Source of the DNA: Psilocybe azurescens
Lineage: Eukaryota; Basidiomycota; Agaricomycetes; Agaricales; Agrocybaceae
Direction: 5' to 3'
Assembly (NCBI GenBank): GCA_023853785.1
Contig: JAJIRX010000555.1
Coordinates: 248,001 to 312,000 of the forward strand
Length of the DNA stretch: 64,000 bases
The notes below the pieces were generated by a model that ran no database searches, was not told the DNA's origin, and saw only the letters and a program-made list of their open reading frames with translations. How positions within the stretch are numbered: the stretch's first letter is position 1; each line of letters opens with the position of its first letter. The translations under genes were made by a program, and so were the position numbers. Positions 33,839 to 45,744 of this stretch are shown one piece after another.

Positions 33839-34957
33839 TCTGCCAATTCTCGGATCACTCACGGGGAAATGTCTTGACTGACTCGGGCAACACAAAGGCT
33901 CAATGAACATGGGGAAAGAATCTACAGCTTGGGGATCCCAACACATGACCGGACGAACCTTGAGCAGAGGTGAGATTGTGGTGTGCATCCCATGTCACCT
34001 CGGCCTGTCAACAGCCATGATGCACAATACTCGCCCTTGATTTGCCATGTACGACCCACCGAAGCAACTCTAGAAGAACTATAATTCCTACTTTGTCTGA
34101 AGCAGCGTAGCGCAGCACCATTTCAAGGCCAGCATATGTCGTTAGCCTACACCCCGTTGTGTAAAGCCAACAGAGAGCGATGCTGGGGGAAACCCTTTAA
34201 TACGCATCAGCTTTTAGCCCTTGTGGATCTAAGGGCTCTCTTTTGGAAGTTCCTGAACTGGATTTTTTTTGCAGAAAACACATCTCGCCAAATGGGTCAC
34301 CGGCGTACATGGATTCAGCCATGTGGTATTTTACCTGCGTCATATTTTTTCTAGCTTCGCTGCCCTGTAACTTGGCTGCAGACTATCTCTTGTGCTCATC
34401 AGTCAGCAGATCACATTTGTCACTGAGCAAGCACAGTGTAGGCTGCAGGAGTTCACTAGTATTTTCTCTCGGGGTAAGGGTCCTCGCTTCTTTGTATGAC
34501 GAACAGATCTATCAGACACCAACTCGTATATCCATGTCGAGATCTTACATCCCACCCCAGCCTTCACGCAAGGGGTGCATTTATCCGCCGTCAAACTCGA
34601 CGTTAAAACGGTTGCGGACAAGCAAACACATCCAATTTGGTATCTCAGGGACGCGTCTTTTAAGTACGAAAATCGAACGACAGATTTAAATTCGGGCGAT
34701 CAAATGTTCAAAAACAGTGTTTTCAATGTCATTCTCTCATCGTCTCTCATTGTTTAACAAGGACAGCCTAGGCGTGATCATCCGATTCGACGCTCAATGC
34801 TCCACTCGTTCTCAAAGCAAGGACCCCCACTCCTGAGGGCTGGGATAGTCACCGTAAAGCTACTGCTGCATCAGAACACGAAATCATCTTCAATTTAATA
34901 ATATAAGACTACGCCGCCAACTATAAAGGCCAAGAATCCTCAACAACTTTCCGCAGC
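33839..34957. other. Gene-free stretch right of the repeat island, with hydrophobin-type promoter
   Basis: No conserved gene was recognised in about 1.1 kb; a 148-codon plus frame at 34243-34689 lacks motifs. At the right end TATAAAG (34922-34928) lies 30 nt before the hydrophobin relic and probably was its TATA box. Confidence 0.45.
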
Positions 34958-35076
34958 ATTTCGTACAAGCTCTTGACCACTCTCGCCATCACCACCCTTG
35001 CGGTTGCAACACCCCTTCGTCGCGACCAATGCGACAATGTCACTGGATCTATCCAATGCCGACAGAGTGTCCAAGA
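34958..35076 (+). pseudogene. Hydrophobin relic, exon 1 only
   Basis: The frame starting at 34958 reads ATT-TCG-TAC where a Met codon is expected, then KLLTTLAITTLAVATPLRRD, a signal peptide very like hydrophobins, then QCDNVTGSIQCRQSVQ. The latter matches the first cysteine region of class I hydrophobins, except that the third cysteine of the invariant CC pair is Arg. Homology stops at 35076, where an unrelated terminus begins. Loss of the start codon, loss of a disulphide cysteine and truncation all indicate a pseudogene. The intact hydrophobin gene at 27339 is a paralogue. Confidence 0.7.
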
Positions 35077-35160
35077 CAGTGATGTGCGAGTTACGCCGAA
35101 GTTATATAACTCGCCGATAGTTATGGCGAGTTACTAACTAGTTATGAGTTATTACTGACT
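35077..35160. mobile_element. hAT-like transposon terminus abutting the hydrophobin relic
   Basis: The sequence begins CAGTGATGTGCGAGTTACG, of the CAGNG type found at ends of hAT elements, and is followed by repeated GAGTTAC / AGTTATATAACTC / GTTATGAGTTATTAC motifs, resembling subterminal transposase-binding repeats. The eight bases before it are gtccaaga, a candidate target duplication. The matching right end was not found, so it may be a solo terminus or MITE remnant. Assignment rests on terminal motif only. Confidence 0.4.
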
Positions 35161-35488
35161 TTGATGATGGGTTATTACGTAGCCACTGGGTTGTGGGCCG
35201 GTGCATTGGTTCAGAGGGAAACAGTTTAGTCTATGTCATCAATAAGACTCCAAACCAGTGCTCATTGCTGATTCGCTGTGCTGCCGGCATCAATGCCACC
35301 CCTGTCTGAGTCAGTATTCAACTGTGTCTTAGTGAGAAATTTGAATGATGCTTTTAAGATTCTCCATCATTCTCGCACGATGATTGAGGGGTTGATAAAG
35401 TACGAGAGGCGCCTTAGTCGCTTTCAAGTCAATACATTAACAATTGTAATACAAGGTTTGTTTGATGCTCCGGAGCATGGTATATTAA
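35161..35488. other. Gene-free stretch
   Basis: No gene was recognised; it may contain the rest of the decayed hAT-like element. A plus frame beginning near 35278 overlaps the next gene on the opposite strand and lacks motifs. Confidence 0.4.
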
Positions 35489-36084
35489 CTAAATCCCAGT
35501 TGTCCCTTTTCCGCGACTGTCCACATGGTTGCTTCCGCGAGCGATATTCAAGGTTGCACTGTCCTTCAATCCCTCACCAGTCTGTTCCTTTCCATTCTTC
35601 AATATGAACTCCACAACATCTACGTCTTTGTGTGTTCCGAATACAGTGTCGAGTTGTTGTTTTGAAGGTTGACGGAGAATACCTTGCGATCCTTGACCGG
35701 TGTGAAACACAGTAAATGCTATCTCGGATGTTAATAATCATGAGATCGGGGACGTATACATCACGGAGACTCACCATCTACGACTTCTGCCAATGAAATT
35801 GTCCTATTAGGAGTATAAGCAAAGATCTTAAAGTTAACGGTTCAAATATGATAATTACGTGTCTGTAAAGCATGGGTTAAAAATACAGTTATAAAACAAG
35901 CGGTTCAGCAGTCTTACCTCCGTTTTTCCACTTCTTATACTAAGCGCCAAAGAAAAGCAATGAGTAAAGATCGAGAGAGAAGTCCAAAGAGTTTCCATAC
36001 CTCCTCAGGGTTTACGATGATCATATATTCATCGGTTGATTGTGAGTCAGGCTTGTAGATGACTTTAGTAAGAGTGGTGGGCAT
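35489..36084 (-). CDS. SBDS N-terminal-domain protein (Rtc3-like); one apparent frameshift
   Basis: The start at 36084 gives MPTTLTKVIYKPDSQSTDEY, followed after introns by YKKWKNG, EVVDAFTVFHTGQGSQGIL, RQPSKQQLDTVFGTHKDVDV and a Gly/Ser-rich tail ending DSRGKGTTGI. These blocks match the small fungal proteins made only of the SBDS (FYSH) N-terminal domain, such as yeast Rtc3, linked to RNA metabolism. Full length is about 115 residues. The third exon begins G-GAC-AAT as written, but TISLAEVVD needs one more base near 35803-35804, so a missing G (C on the plus strand) is likely. Other junctions are good GT-AG sites. Molecular role beyond RNA association is not known. Confidence 0.82.
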
Positions 36085-36559
36085 TGTTATGAGTGGAAGT
36101 ATTGGTTGATAGGTGGGTGGATGATGGAAGGCGAAAGGGGTGGATTCGGACAGCCTTTATAGTTCCTCGACCATCAATGACGTCTCCGGGGTGGGCGACG
36201 GCATCTTCCGACATATCCAGCCAATGGTCATTGACGTCACGAGACTCCGAAAGGCATCTCGATCTCGATTCTCGACAGTTCTCGACTCGTCATTACGCCA
36301 TACCTCTTTCAAATTTTTTCTTTTTTTTTCTTTTCTGCAAGAATTCAATTTGAGATAAGATAAAGAAAATGATTTCATCTGTACAGAAATTTATTTTTGT
36401 CTTCTTTCACCCCGTTCACATACAATCAGACTGAAAGCACAACACCGCAGCTAGACAAACTAGGGTTATCGAGTCAGTCAACCCTAAGCACCATAATTGA
36501 CCTTCCTTTCCATCCTTATATCCACTAGAAATACCGAATGTGGGAAGCTAAGAAGGTAT
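36085..36559. other. Intergenic between MLH3 3' end and the Rtc3-like gene
   Basis: Both neighbours are on the minus strand, so this holds the MLH3 3' flank and the Rtc3-like promoter. A T-rich run (ttttttctttttttttctttt) lies near 36315-36336. No gene was recognised. Confidence 0.5.
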
Positions 36560-39500
36560 TCATGCATCCGTCATTGTTTCAAACCGTGCCCAGTCGTTCC
36601 GAAGCCTTACACTCTTATGTGATCTCGTCTGGAGCATCCCAGTCTCGGCCAAAGGTACAAGGGACGGTCTAAAGAACGGAATACGGAAATAAGATCATTA
36701 AGGGATTCGGGGGAACAAAATTACATTGAAACGAACCGTCCGTGAGCGCACTGGAATGGGAATGCTGTATCGGATAGCTGCTGTACCAGGTGCTTGCATT
36801 GGGTTATCGAAAGGGTGTCGTTGAACATGATGGCTCCTATGACGAAGTGACGTCGAGTTTTCAATTCTTGTGACCGCCTCACATAGAAAAAAAACTTATG
36901 GTGCACTAACCTCGGCAGGCTTTCGAATTTATGAGGTCAAGCAAACCCCTAGGACATCGTCGCACAGCCTTCAACCAGAAAAATTCGTCCTGGTCTGCTT
37001 TAGAAGCTAAATCCAAGCCAGTCTCTGAGAATAGCTCCCCCCTTTGGATTTGTCCAAGGAATCCCTTGATGAAATCCCGCAGTTCATCTCCTTGAAGAAG
37101 CTACTCCCCGTTTCATGAACCATAGTCAACAACAAGCACAATAGAACAAACATAAAAACAATCGAAAGAACTTACCTTATCGCTCACAACCTCAGGGATT
37201 GAACTGACGAGAAGCTGAGAGTATCCGATACAACCTCCGGATTCCGAAGCCCCATCGCCGTTTGGCATAACCTTCGACAGTTCTGCGAATCGAACACCCC
37301 AATTCCATAGTATATCTTGGGTATCCTGTGACCGTTTTATCATGAGAGCCTCGTGCTGCGTTAGAAGTACTAGTCGAGGTGGGTTTAATTCCCTAGTTAG
37401 GACTCCTCTAATCGGGTTGCCTTTAGTTCGATCTTGGGTGCTAAGAAAGCCCAGAAACAGCTCCTTGAGGAAGCGCTCCACACGAACCCGTTCATCCGCG
37501 GCATGTTGGTCAATAAGGACGACCATAGCGCCGGATTGCGAGGTTGCATGGCGGTCATGTTGAGGCTGCATAGCTCTGCATCTTGATATGCGACAGGCAA
37601 TGAATTTGCGATCGACTTGATTAATAATCTCGGCACGGCGAAGGTCATGTTTTGTAAACTGCTGCGTAGGTGCACCAAATGACGGATCGATAATTTCCTC
37701 TACGAGAAATTCATGAAGAGGGGGTTATGAAGTACGTGACTTTCATGCTTGTTGCATTGCTGTGAATCATTCCAACTCGATGAAGTGTGGTACGACGTGA
37801 GAGGCGCATATACAGAGGGAATTCTGTTTTCAATGACGGGATAAGCTCGATTACTCTGTAAATTGTCAGCAGACTAACACATGTCGATCTATTAAAACAT
37901 ACTTCAAGTGCTTTTTGGAGCCATGGAGGTACAGATTCTTGACCGAAATCGGTACTGGTAGTAGTGGTCACATTGTTGGGTTTAAGCCACCTAAGTGTAC
38001 GTCTGCCGCCTTCGTAAACTGCGCCAGCCGAGTTCGATGTGTCATTCTCGGTTTGCGAATGACCTCCTATTTGACGGTACGAGTTTCCGGTCAGTGAATC
38101 TATGACGAAGCATTCTCCTGTACGGGGATCCGTCCATACAATCTCCTCTGGGATCCCATCCTGAAAGCATTTTGAGCAAATTTCAGACACAGTTAGATAG
38201 CACGAACCGTCAAAGTTAACTGAGTATCGGACAATGGTTCCGGCAAGAGTGGACAATCATTATTTAAAGTTAGGGCAGAGATTTCATCGAGAGATTCCGG
38301 TTCTGCGTAACCCGAATCGTAGAGACTCAGCTTCTTCCTTTTCCGAGGTGAGAGCGACGGGCTACGTGAGTGCCCCGCAGTAATACGATTTCGATTAAGG
38401 AAGTTGTGCTTCTCCAAGAAAGATCGTACTGTCGATGCTAACAAGGAAGTAACATCTGACTTATTCTGAGCGGCGGAGAAAGTCTATCGGCTATCACTCG
38501 AAGCACAAGCACTTTGCGACTCACACGAAATTGGACAGCAGTTTTATCAGGACCAAGACAGTTATCGACCTCTTCAGATGCAATGGAGATATTGATGACA
38601 TAGACAGGCTTCTTTTCAGTTTTACGCGGAGACCGTCTTGTAGCTGGGAAATTCATTATTAGCAAGTCTTTCAACGAATTACAATAAACCATTACTTGAG
38701 CGCGTATTTCTTTCTCCTTCTTCGTCGAGGGCCTGTGTTATAGTTGAGTTTGTAGTCCTTTGGATTGACTCTAAACCTCACATTTTTTCCAAATGAGCTT
38801 GAGGCAAATTCATGATCAATGATACGGTTAAGATCGTTATTGATAATGGGATGTCGATTAATGTCTATGTTGGAGCTCGATAAATATAGGTGTTATACTG
38901 GGTGAAGCTAGCCAGCTTACAAAGAAACTGATATGCCTATATCGACAGTCTTAGTGGAAGTAGCGGTGCATAAAAAGGACCATATACTTTCGAAAGCGCA
39001 CCCATCAGACTGATGAATCCTTCTATTTTCATTGTCCCATGTACTGTTTCAACTTGTTCAACATGCTTCATGTGAAGAGGTTCAGGACAGATTATGAGAA
39101 TAACTACAAGCAAAATTACCTCTGTCAAAGCACGACCATAGAGATGCTGAAATTTTCCCAAAGTAGTGGTGTTCTAATAGAGGGGTGTAAGAGTCAAAAA
39201 ATTATTTATGGAAGCAAACGCGCCTGGGGTATCCGAATTATACGGTCTTTATGCTGCGAAGTATCTCCTGAGCGGCTGGAGTCTTCCAGTGTGAAAGATA
39301 CGCGTGGAAACATGAGGGAATACGTCTCAATTTCCTGGCGAACAAGCTCCCATGTACGTATTGGTGGAGTATGAGAGCGACGGCGAACCGGAAGCTTCAC
39401 GTTGTGTTAGCATCCATGAGAACGACAGATCAAACTAGACACTCACATTGTAAAATATATCTCGGATACAAACAACCGTGCCCGGCGATTCTCTTTTCCA

Positions 39501-40100
39501 GCGTACTGCAGGTCCTTTATACAGGATTTCGCCACCCTTATCATACTTCAGGATGTCTATTACATTCAGATTATAGCACAAAAGAAACCTTCAAGATAAC
39601 AGACCACGTGTTTCTGGACTTGGATGTCCTGGAGAAGATCTCAAGACATGCAATGTCTGCAGCAGAGGCCAAAGCTTGGCTCAAAAGTTAGTCTTCGACA
39701 TTTCATCGAGACAACAAAAACCCATTACCTTCTCCACGAAAGCCAAATGTTGACTGGGAGGTCAAAGATCTTGGTACGTAATTCTTCGAGCTGTCTAATT
39801 CAATCATCAATATTTGCCATTCCAAAATGGCCAACATGAACACTCACTGTATCGTCCGGCGTTGCCCGCTTGTTCCATAAGTTCGAGATCATCTTTGGTT
39901 ATACCATGTCCATTATCGCGAACCCAGCACATCCATTGTTTGCAATCAATTCCGATATCGATATGCGTCGCATCTGCGTCTAAAGAGTTCTGCAATAGCT
40001 CGGAGATAATTTGGGGAAAAGTAGTCAAGATCTGGGCCGAACGAAGCTTGGCTTGCGTTGGCAATGGAAGACGCTCAATGGCTGGAAGAGTCTCAGACAT
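36560..40100 (-). CDS. MLH3: DNA mismatch repair endonuclease MLH3
   Basis: MLH3 pairs with MLH1 (MutL gamma) in mismatch repair and meiotic crossover resolution. The start at 40100 opens MSETLPAIERLPLPTQAKLR. The GHKL ATPase motifs are ELLQNSLDADATHIDI (motif I, Mg-binding Asn), VRDNGHGI (II) and GFRGEALASAAD (III), the last split by an intron. The C-terminal nuclease carries DQHAADERVRVE, which fits the metal-binding DQHA(X)2E(X)4E motif needed for nicking, and the end has FPFQCAHGRPSLVPLAE with the GRPS/CAHGRP zinc-site residues. A variable linker with SPRKRKKLS (possible NLS) separates the halves. Ten or more short introns interrupt it; the last is at about 36741-36676. The ATPase and nuclease parts both read in one frame, so the gene appears intact. 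The next gene upstream is MCC beta, on the same strand. Confidence 0.92.
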
Positions 40101-40205
40101 TGATGGCCATTTCAAAGGAAGACGTTTAGGAGTCTGGATTCTAGGATACGTTGAAATCTCAAGAGCAAGTTGATGATTGTTCTAAGTTAGGCGTGGGCCA
40201 CAATG

Positions 40206-40511
40206 TTAACGTTTAACATTGAACATGCCTGGCGTTCCCCGTGCGCCTTCTGTATCAAAAATAAACTCCCACGTGTTGTTACGGTCCGTGTAACCAGTCT
40301 TATTTCTGGCCTGCTCGACCATTGCTCTCATCCAAACTCCCGTGGCGCCTGTTGGATTTGTTAAATTCTTGTCGAAGTTCAAGTGCAGCCTAACATCCAC
40401 CCATACTATGTGTAGGAATCTCATGTTGATCTCATGCCCGATAGTAGTATTACTGCGAAACAGAGGACTATGATGATACATGTGCCGACTACTTACATAG
40501 TAATTAGTCAA
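40206..40511 (-). CDS. Orphan ORF between MCC beta and MLH3, possible gene fragment
   Basis: A frame without stops ends NTWEFIFDTEGARGTPGMFN plus VKR and shows a possible exon from about 40467 (after a TTTCGCAG acceptor) containing LHLNFDKNLTNPTGATGVWM. The upstream part looks like an intron (GTAAGTAG). Composition and the absence of stops suggest real coding sequence, yet the MCC beta stop codon lies immediately upstream and the MLH3 start about 100 bp downstream, leaving no room for a separate promoter. I do not recognise the family. It may be the terminal exon of a lost gene or a chance frame. Confidence 0.3.
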   Translation of the reverse strand: MTNYYVSSRHMYHHSPLFRSNTTIGHEINMRFLHIVWVDVRLHLNFDKNLTNPTGATGVWMRAMVEQARNKTGYTDRNNTWEFIFDTEGARGTPGMFNVKR

Positions 40512-42900
40512 TTACATTCTAAACACGCCGAATCCTTTGCCATCTCCGTCCCAGGTTGTAGTAGGTTTACGACTTGACCTACCATCTGATTGCTTCCCTC
40601 GGGAAACAATCGCAAGACCAAGACCAACAACGTCCCTAGTATCTGTGGGCTTGATTATTCCATCATCCCACAGACGTGCAGTTGAATACAGGGCAGTCGA
40701 TTGGTCCTCAATTTCATCTTGCAAACTACTGTGCTGCGAGGGATCCCTAGATTAATCAGAAATATCAGAAAGTAATTAATGGGTCAATCACAACGCATAT
40801 GAAAACTTTGGCGTACGCTGAAACAGTTTTCATGACCGATGATAATTGGGCTGAACCCATGACCGACACTTTGGCGTTCTGAATGATTCTAATCAGAAAT
40901 GAAGGGATAACACAGATGGTGGCGTTACTCACAGGCCACATCCACAAAAATCGTGGCGAATACTAAAATAAGCTGTGAGCCCTGAAGTGGCAAGTCACAA
41001 AGGAGGTGATACTTACGGCACGTCCAGCCATGCCTATGAACAGTGATAATTAGTATAGGTTGAACTACTTGTTGAAGAAAGGAGGCAAAACGCACCGTAA
41101 TTTCCAGCGCCAAAGCTTCCTCCCACTATTACAGTGAGCTTTGGCACGTCGGCACATGCAACGGCGCGAACCATTTTTGCACCTAAGCCAAGAATCAACT
41201 AAGACCCAAAACGTCGCATGCGAGAACTGAAGACTGACCGTCTTTCGCGATTCCTCCTTTCTCCGCTTTGGAACCAACCATGTAACCTTTTAGAATCAAA
41301 CAGTCAAAATTTGGACAAGTTATTTGAGGGACGGAGCGTACCAGTGACATTGACTAGAAAAAGCAAAGGAATCTGACGCTGTGAACAGAGTTGGATAAAA
41401 TGTGTTGCCTTCAAAGCTGATGGAGAAAACAATATTCCATTGTTTGCCACAATTCCTACTTCATAGCCATGTATATTGGCAAAGCCCTGTTGTTGCAAAT
41501 TTCAGGTTAGGATTGCAGAGACGACGGTCAAACTAACGGTAATCATGGTTGTTCCATACTCCTTTTTGAATTCTCTAAACCTGCTTCCATCAACAATGCG
41601 AGAGATAACGTCCCTCATATCAAATGGCTGGCGTACATCAGTACCAACAATTCCATGCAGGTCTGATGAAGGATATAGCGGGTCCTCGGGTGTAGCAGCC
41701 GGCTATACCAAGTTGTTAGTGGTGCTTTCTTCTAGAAATCAATAGAATTCTGACCGGTAATATAGCCTTGCCAGTACTTCCGAGGTCACCAACAATACCT
41801 TTCGCAATGGCAAGGGCATGCTCATCGTCGCGAGCTAGGTGATCGGTTACCCCACTTTCTGTGGAATGCATCATCCCACCTCCAAGCGTTTCGGCGTCGA
41901 CGTTCTCTCCAGTGGCTGCTTTAACAAGGGGTGGTCCGGCTAGGAATATGTGTCCCTGGTTATGTACGATAATATTCTCATCTGCCATTGCAGGGACATA
42001 GGCACCGCCTAGGAAACCAAGATGATCAAGTGCTGCAACAAGAGTGAAGATGTTTCTAGCTCACCAGCGACAGACATCCCATGGACGACTGCAATCTGTG
42101 GAATACCTAGGGCTGACATTTGAGCCTGTATATAGGGTAGGTGATCAACGGCCAGCCCTTACGCATACAAGGGCATAAATACCATCAACTGACCATATTG
42201 TAGAATATTCGTCCGAAGTGTTCCTTATCGGGGAATACATTAGCCTGGTATGGGAGGGCAGCGCCTCCGCTTTCGACTAAACGACATACCGAGTCAATCG
42301 ACACCATATAACGCGTCCAATATGAATGAACGCACCAATATACACACATGGAAGGCCATTTTCCTTTGCAATCTCTTGAGCGCGTAGATGTTTCTTAACT
42401 GTCAGCGGGTAATAGGAACCACCCTTCACTGTTGCATCATTCACAACAATAACACATTCCCTCCCTGATATACGACCAATGCCAGTGACGATGCCTGCAC
42501 CAGGTATTGACTGGCCAGGATACACATCATGGGCAGCTAATGGCGAGAGTTCAAGAAATGGTGACCCTGGGTCTAACACAAGATTTAATCTGGTACAACA
42601 TCTCCTCATTAGCACCTGCCGCATTCAAAGGAGTGAAAGCAGAAGGGCAGACACCACTAACCGTTCGCGGGGTAGAAGTTTGCCCTTGCTCTTCATCCTC
42701 TCAGCAGCCTTAGGCCCTCCTCCTTGACGCGCCGTCTGCGTTTTTTGTTCCAAGTCTCTGACCAGCTCATCCATGGCAGCAGATTTTGCCTGGAACTCAG
42801 GCGTCGATCTCGAAATCAGTGACGGAAGGACTGATGCATGATATGACCTTCGTGGATAAGTTACGCCTCTCCACAACGACTTTCTGAGCAGGCTTCGCAT
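40512..42900 (-). CDS. MCCB: Methylcrotonoyl-CoA carboxylase beta subunit (carboxyltransferase), mitochondrial
   Basis: MCC carboxylates 3-methylcrotonyl-CoA in leucine breakdown; this is the carboxyltransferase subunit. The start at 42900 gives [20 protein letters not shown], a mitochondrial presequence. Then come [99 protein letters not shown] and [20 protein letters not shown], with the family terminus KGFGVFRM at 40514. Glycine-rich oxyanion-hole loops ([21 protein letters not shown]) are intact. About ten short introns; length about 560. No frame break was noticed. The biotin-carrying alpha subunit is not in this window. Confidence 0.95.
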
Positions 42901-43242
42901 TATATGAATTCGTATATCTTTCTGCCAGCAATGAAGAACAGGCCTCGAGATAAACTTGATTGACCTTCTGCTGGGAAGAGAATGAACTTTGGAGAGGCTG
43001 TGATATCGTCTGTGGGGCAACCCTTGGGGTCGACTTGGGGTTGAACGTTAAGTTCCGAATGATGCTTGGATCACGATCGGCCGGACCTTCTTGTCCGGTC
43101 ATTTAAATATCCGACGCGACGAGGGGTGACGAACGCAGTTGCAATCAAGGCCGCAAACTGAAAGCGAAGTAAAAAGTAATAAATAGACTGGAAATAAGGT
43201 ATTCTAGAGCAAGTATGTCCCGTGAAGCGGAATCTAATAAAC
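42901..43242. other. Intergenic: MCC beta promoter and ArfGAP 3' flank
   Basis: Both neighbours are on the minus strand. No further gene was recognised. Confidence 0.5.
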
Positions 43243-44763
43243 CTAGAAGTCCTTCCATTCATCGTCCCAATCACTCTTTTTGTAGCGGCAGGAGTAGATT
43301 TTGTTTGCGTTGAGACGGGATCATATGCAGATGAAGTAGGTAAAGCTGAAGTTTGAGGTGAATAGGCGCTTGCACCGCGATATTCTGTGAATAAGTCGTC
43401 GTCGTCGCCGTCATAGAGACCAGATGATTCCCCCGTGTCATTAGGACTCGTCAAGGAAAGCGAACCGTAACCAGATCGAGAGGGACCAGTTACGCGATCT
43501 TTCACCGTACCCACAACACCACCAACTGTATCCGCCACATCTACACCGAACTGGTTCTTCGACCATTGATTAGCCGTATTTCCAACCATTGTGGCTTTTC
43601 TTTTGAGCTTCGCTCATGTAACCCTTGACGCTCGCTTGGAAATTAGGGTCGGTGACCTTTTCAACACCCGGTTGGATGACGTTCTCTGCGACCACTCTTG
43701 ACGCGCCGGCAACGGCAGCTGCAAAAAGAGACCATCCTTTGCTAATGGCGGCCACTGGGTTTTCTTGCAGTTCATTGAGGCTTGGAGCATTGACAGATGA
43801 AAGCCCATAGGCAGCGTTTTGATTGCTCGGAGGTGTTGGTGTACTTCCAAAGCCAGTATAGCGCCCACCTTGTGACGGAGGAAGATCATCTGGGCGACTT
43901 TCATTCGTTTTCCCTAGAGTGGCAAAATAATTCTCGTTCTGAGTTTTCTGATCGAGACCTTGGCTCGGAGTACTATTTGGAGAACTTCGGAACGACGGAG
44001 CTGGTGAGCCAGAGTCGCTCCGATTTGTAAATGTGCGAGTCGATGCCCGAGATTTACGGAGACCTTGAGCGGAAGGTGCTGGTGAGGCGGATCGCGACCC
44101 CGCACTGAAGTTTACGGGCGGAGCGGAGGGTGACCAATCGCGTCCGGCTAACATAGCATCCAACTGAATGGACGGAAAGGTTAATACACGTTGATAGCAA
44201 GATAAAGGGGGTAACCATTTTAAACATACCTTTTCTCGGTATTGAGCTGCTGCCCAACAATGATACGTGTCATACGGAGTGGCACCTGGTTTGTACCCTC
44301 CTTGGTCAGCGGGTTCGTAGGATTTCATGAACTCTTTGAACGAAAGATTTCCACCGAGCTAAAATTAAAGAATTTCAGTATTACAAACTTGCAAAGTTAT
44401 GCCAGTCAGCATACCTGCATGCGTTTAATCTGTTCGTCTTGCCATGTATCCATTGAGATCGATCGCACAAAACTAGAGAGAAGACGATATGAACAATAGG
44501 TTGAAGTGTTGGGGGATTTCAAGCTAGCCTAATGTGCACCCCGAATCCGCGATGTACGCCAGCGCATTGGAGACAGATGAAGATCGCGAAGCTAGAACGC
44601 AATGGCACAATCAGCGATGGACTAACGATGAACAATACGATGCTTACCTCAAGGATGCCCATTGGGGGTTCGGATTTGAGCAATCAGCACATATTTTGTT
44701 TTGCAAGTCTTCGCGCTTTGAAAGCTCATTGAGTATCTTCTTAGCAGCAGCTTGGTCGGCCAT
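43243..44763 (-). CDS. ArfGAP (Gcs1/ARFGAP1 type); GC-AG intron, two apparent frameshifts
   Basis: ArfGAPs switch off Arf1 on Golgi membranes. The start at 44763 gives MADQAAAKKILNELSKREDL. The zinc finger is CADC-x16-CLQC, followed by AGVHRGFGVHISFVRSISMD with the arginine finger in GVHR. Downstream lie NLSFKEFM, YDTYHCWAAAQYREKLDAML, Ser/Pro-rich linkers and an amphipathic ALPS-like stretch (AAISKGWSLFAAAVAGASRV). The terminus DWDDEWKDF is characteristic. The intron at 44528-44473 begins GC (ATTAG/GCTAGC) and is required to join GVHIS to FVRS. Two slips occur: a T4 run at 43596-43599 (one surplus base before ATMVGNTANQW) and a T5 run at 43277-43281 (one base missing before SDWDDEWKDF). Length is about 410. 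The conserved sequence on both sides argues for assembly errors. Confidence 0.9.
44473..44528 (-). other. GC-AG intron in the ArfGAP gene
   Basis: The 56-nt intron starts GCTAGC and ends CTCTAG. Its removal joins the invariant VHRGFGVHIS to FVRSISMDTW; no GT is available near the exon end. Confidence 0.65.
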
Positions 44764-45744
44764 GGTGTTGAACAGTTACAGACTGAGAGACTTGAGCGGC
44801 AGTGACGGCACGAATTCAATTCGTCGTAATCACGTGCCTATATTAATTCACGTGTGGTCATTTGGAAAGCAGTGCATCCCGAAGTATTGGGTTTCTCAGA
44901 TCTCTTGCTGTGCTATACAATTGTCCTCATTTCTAAGAAGAGCGGCTCGGGGGCAAGGAATAGAGGGTGCGCGACGCGCCTATGCTACCTTACACACTGA
45001 CCCGACATGGTCAACGACGCCACTTGGTTTATCCAGACCGGATATGCACTGGTCGCACGTTGAGCGAGGCTGAGTGAGAGTTCCAAAGAGCGGGCCCGCC
45101 CAAGACCTCGGTACTGGTCGGATTATTTCCCAGAGAGACAGCACATGACATACATTGTCCAAAAGATGCGAGTCGCCAGCGAGGTTTTAGAGAGTGCAGA
45201 AAGTAGTAAAAATACGACAGCATTGGTTGTGTCGACTCCGAGCCAGACTGTCGTGGCAGCTTAATTGGGTTTGCGGACGCGTGTGTGGCTGTGCGAAGTT
45301 GAAGAGAATTAAAGAGAATTGACTTGTTTCTTATCTTCCTTTCTTCTTTATTTATTAGGTCCTATAAGTCAAGTGTAATCACTAATCCATTTTGGTTCAA
45401 AAGAAACTGCAGGAGAAACTGTTTTATGACACTAATCGTTTGATCTTGGCCAATTCCACTCTCTCGGGTCGCCTGGTTCCTCAAGTCTCTCCGCTCTCAT
45501 CTACCACATTGTCTAACTTGCTCTCAACTCCCATATCCTCCACCAGCTCTCCTTAGTTTCTCTATTCTCGTGAGAATCTCTCCGATACACATCTCTCCGT
45601 TTGTTTTCGCTTTCCGCTTTCCGGTTCTCATCCGCGAATTCAACAGTCACCACAAACTATTGCGTTCTAGGCCATCCACTACTTGGGGTGCTTCCCTTTT
45701 CAAAACCATCACCAAGCCCATCTTCCTACTCTTGAGCTTCCACC
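44764..45744. promoter_or_regulatory. Divergent ArfGAP/VelB promoter with pyrimidine-rich VelB leader
   Basis: About 980 bp without a gene. From about 45450 to 45740 the plus strand is strongly C/T-rich (for example ctctccgctctcatctacc), as seen at transcription starts of strongly regulated fungal genes, ending in the Kozak-like CACCATGA of VelB. A transcription start within this tract and a long 5' leader are inferred. Confidence 0.4.

Noticed and set aside
34243..34689. Open frame of 148 codons right of the repeat
   Set aside because: No motif, signal or plausible splice partner; composition not coding-like.
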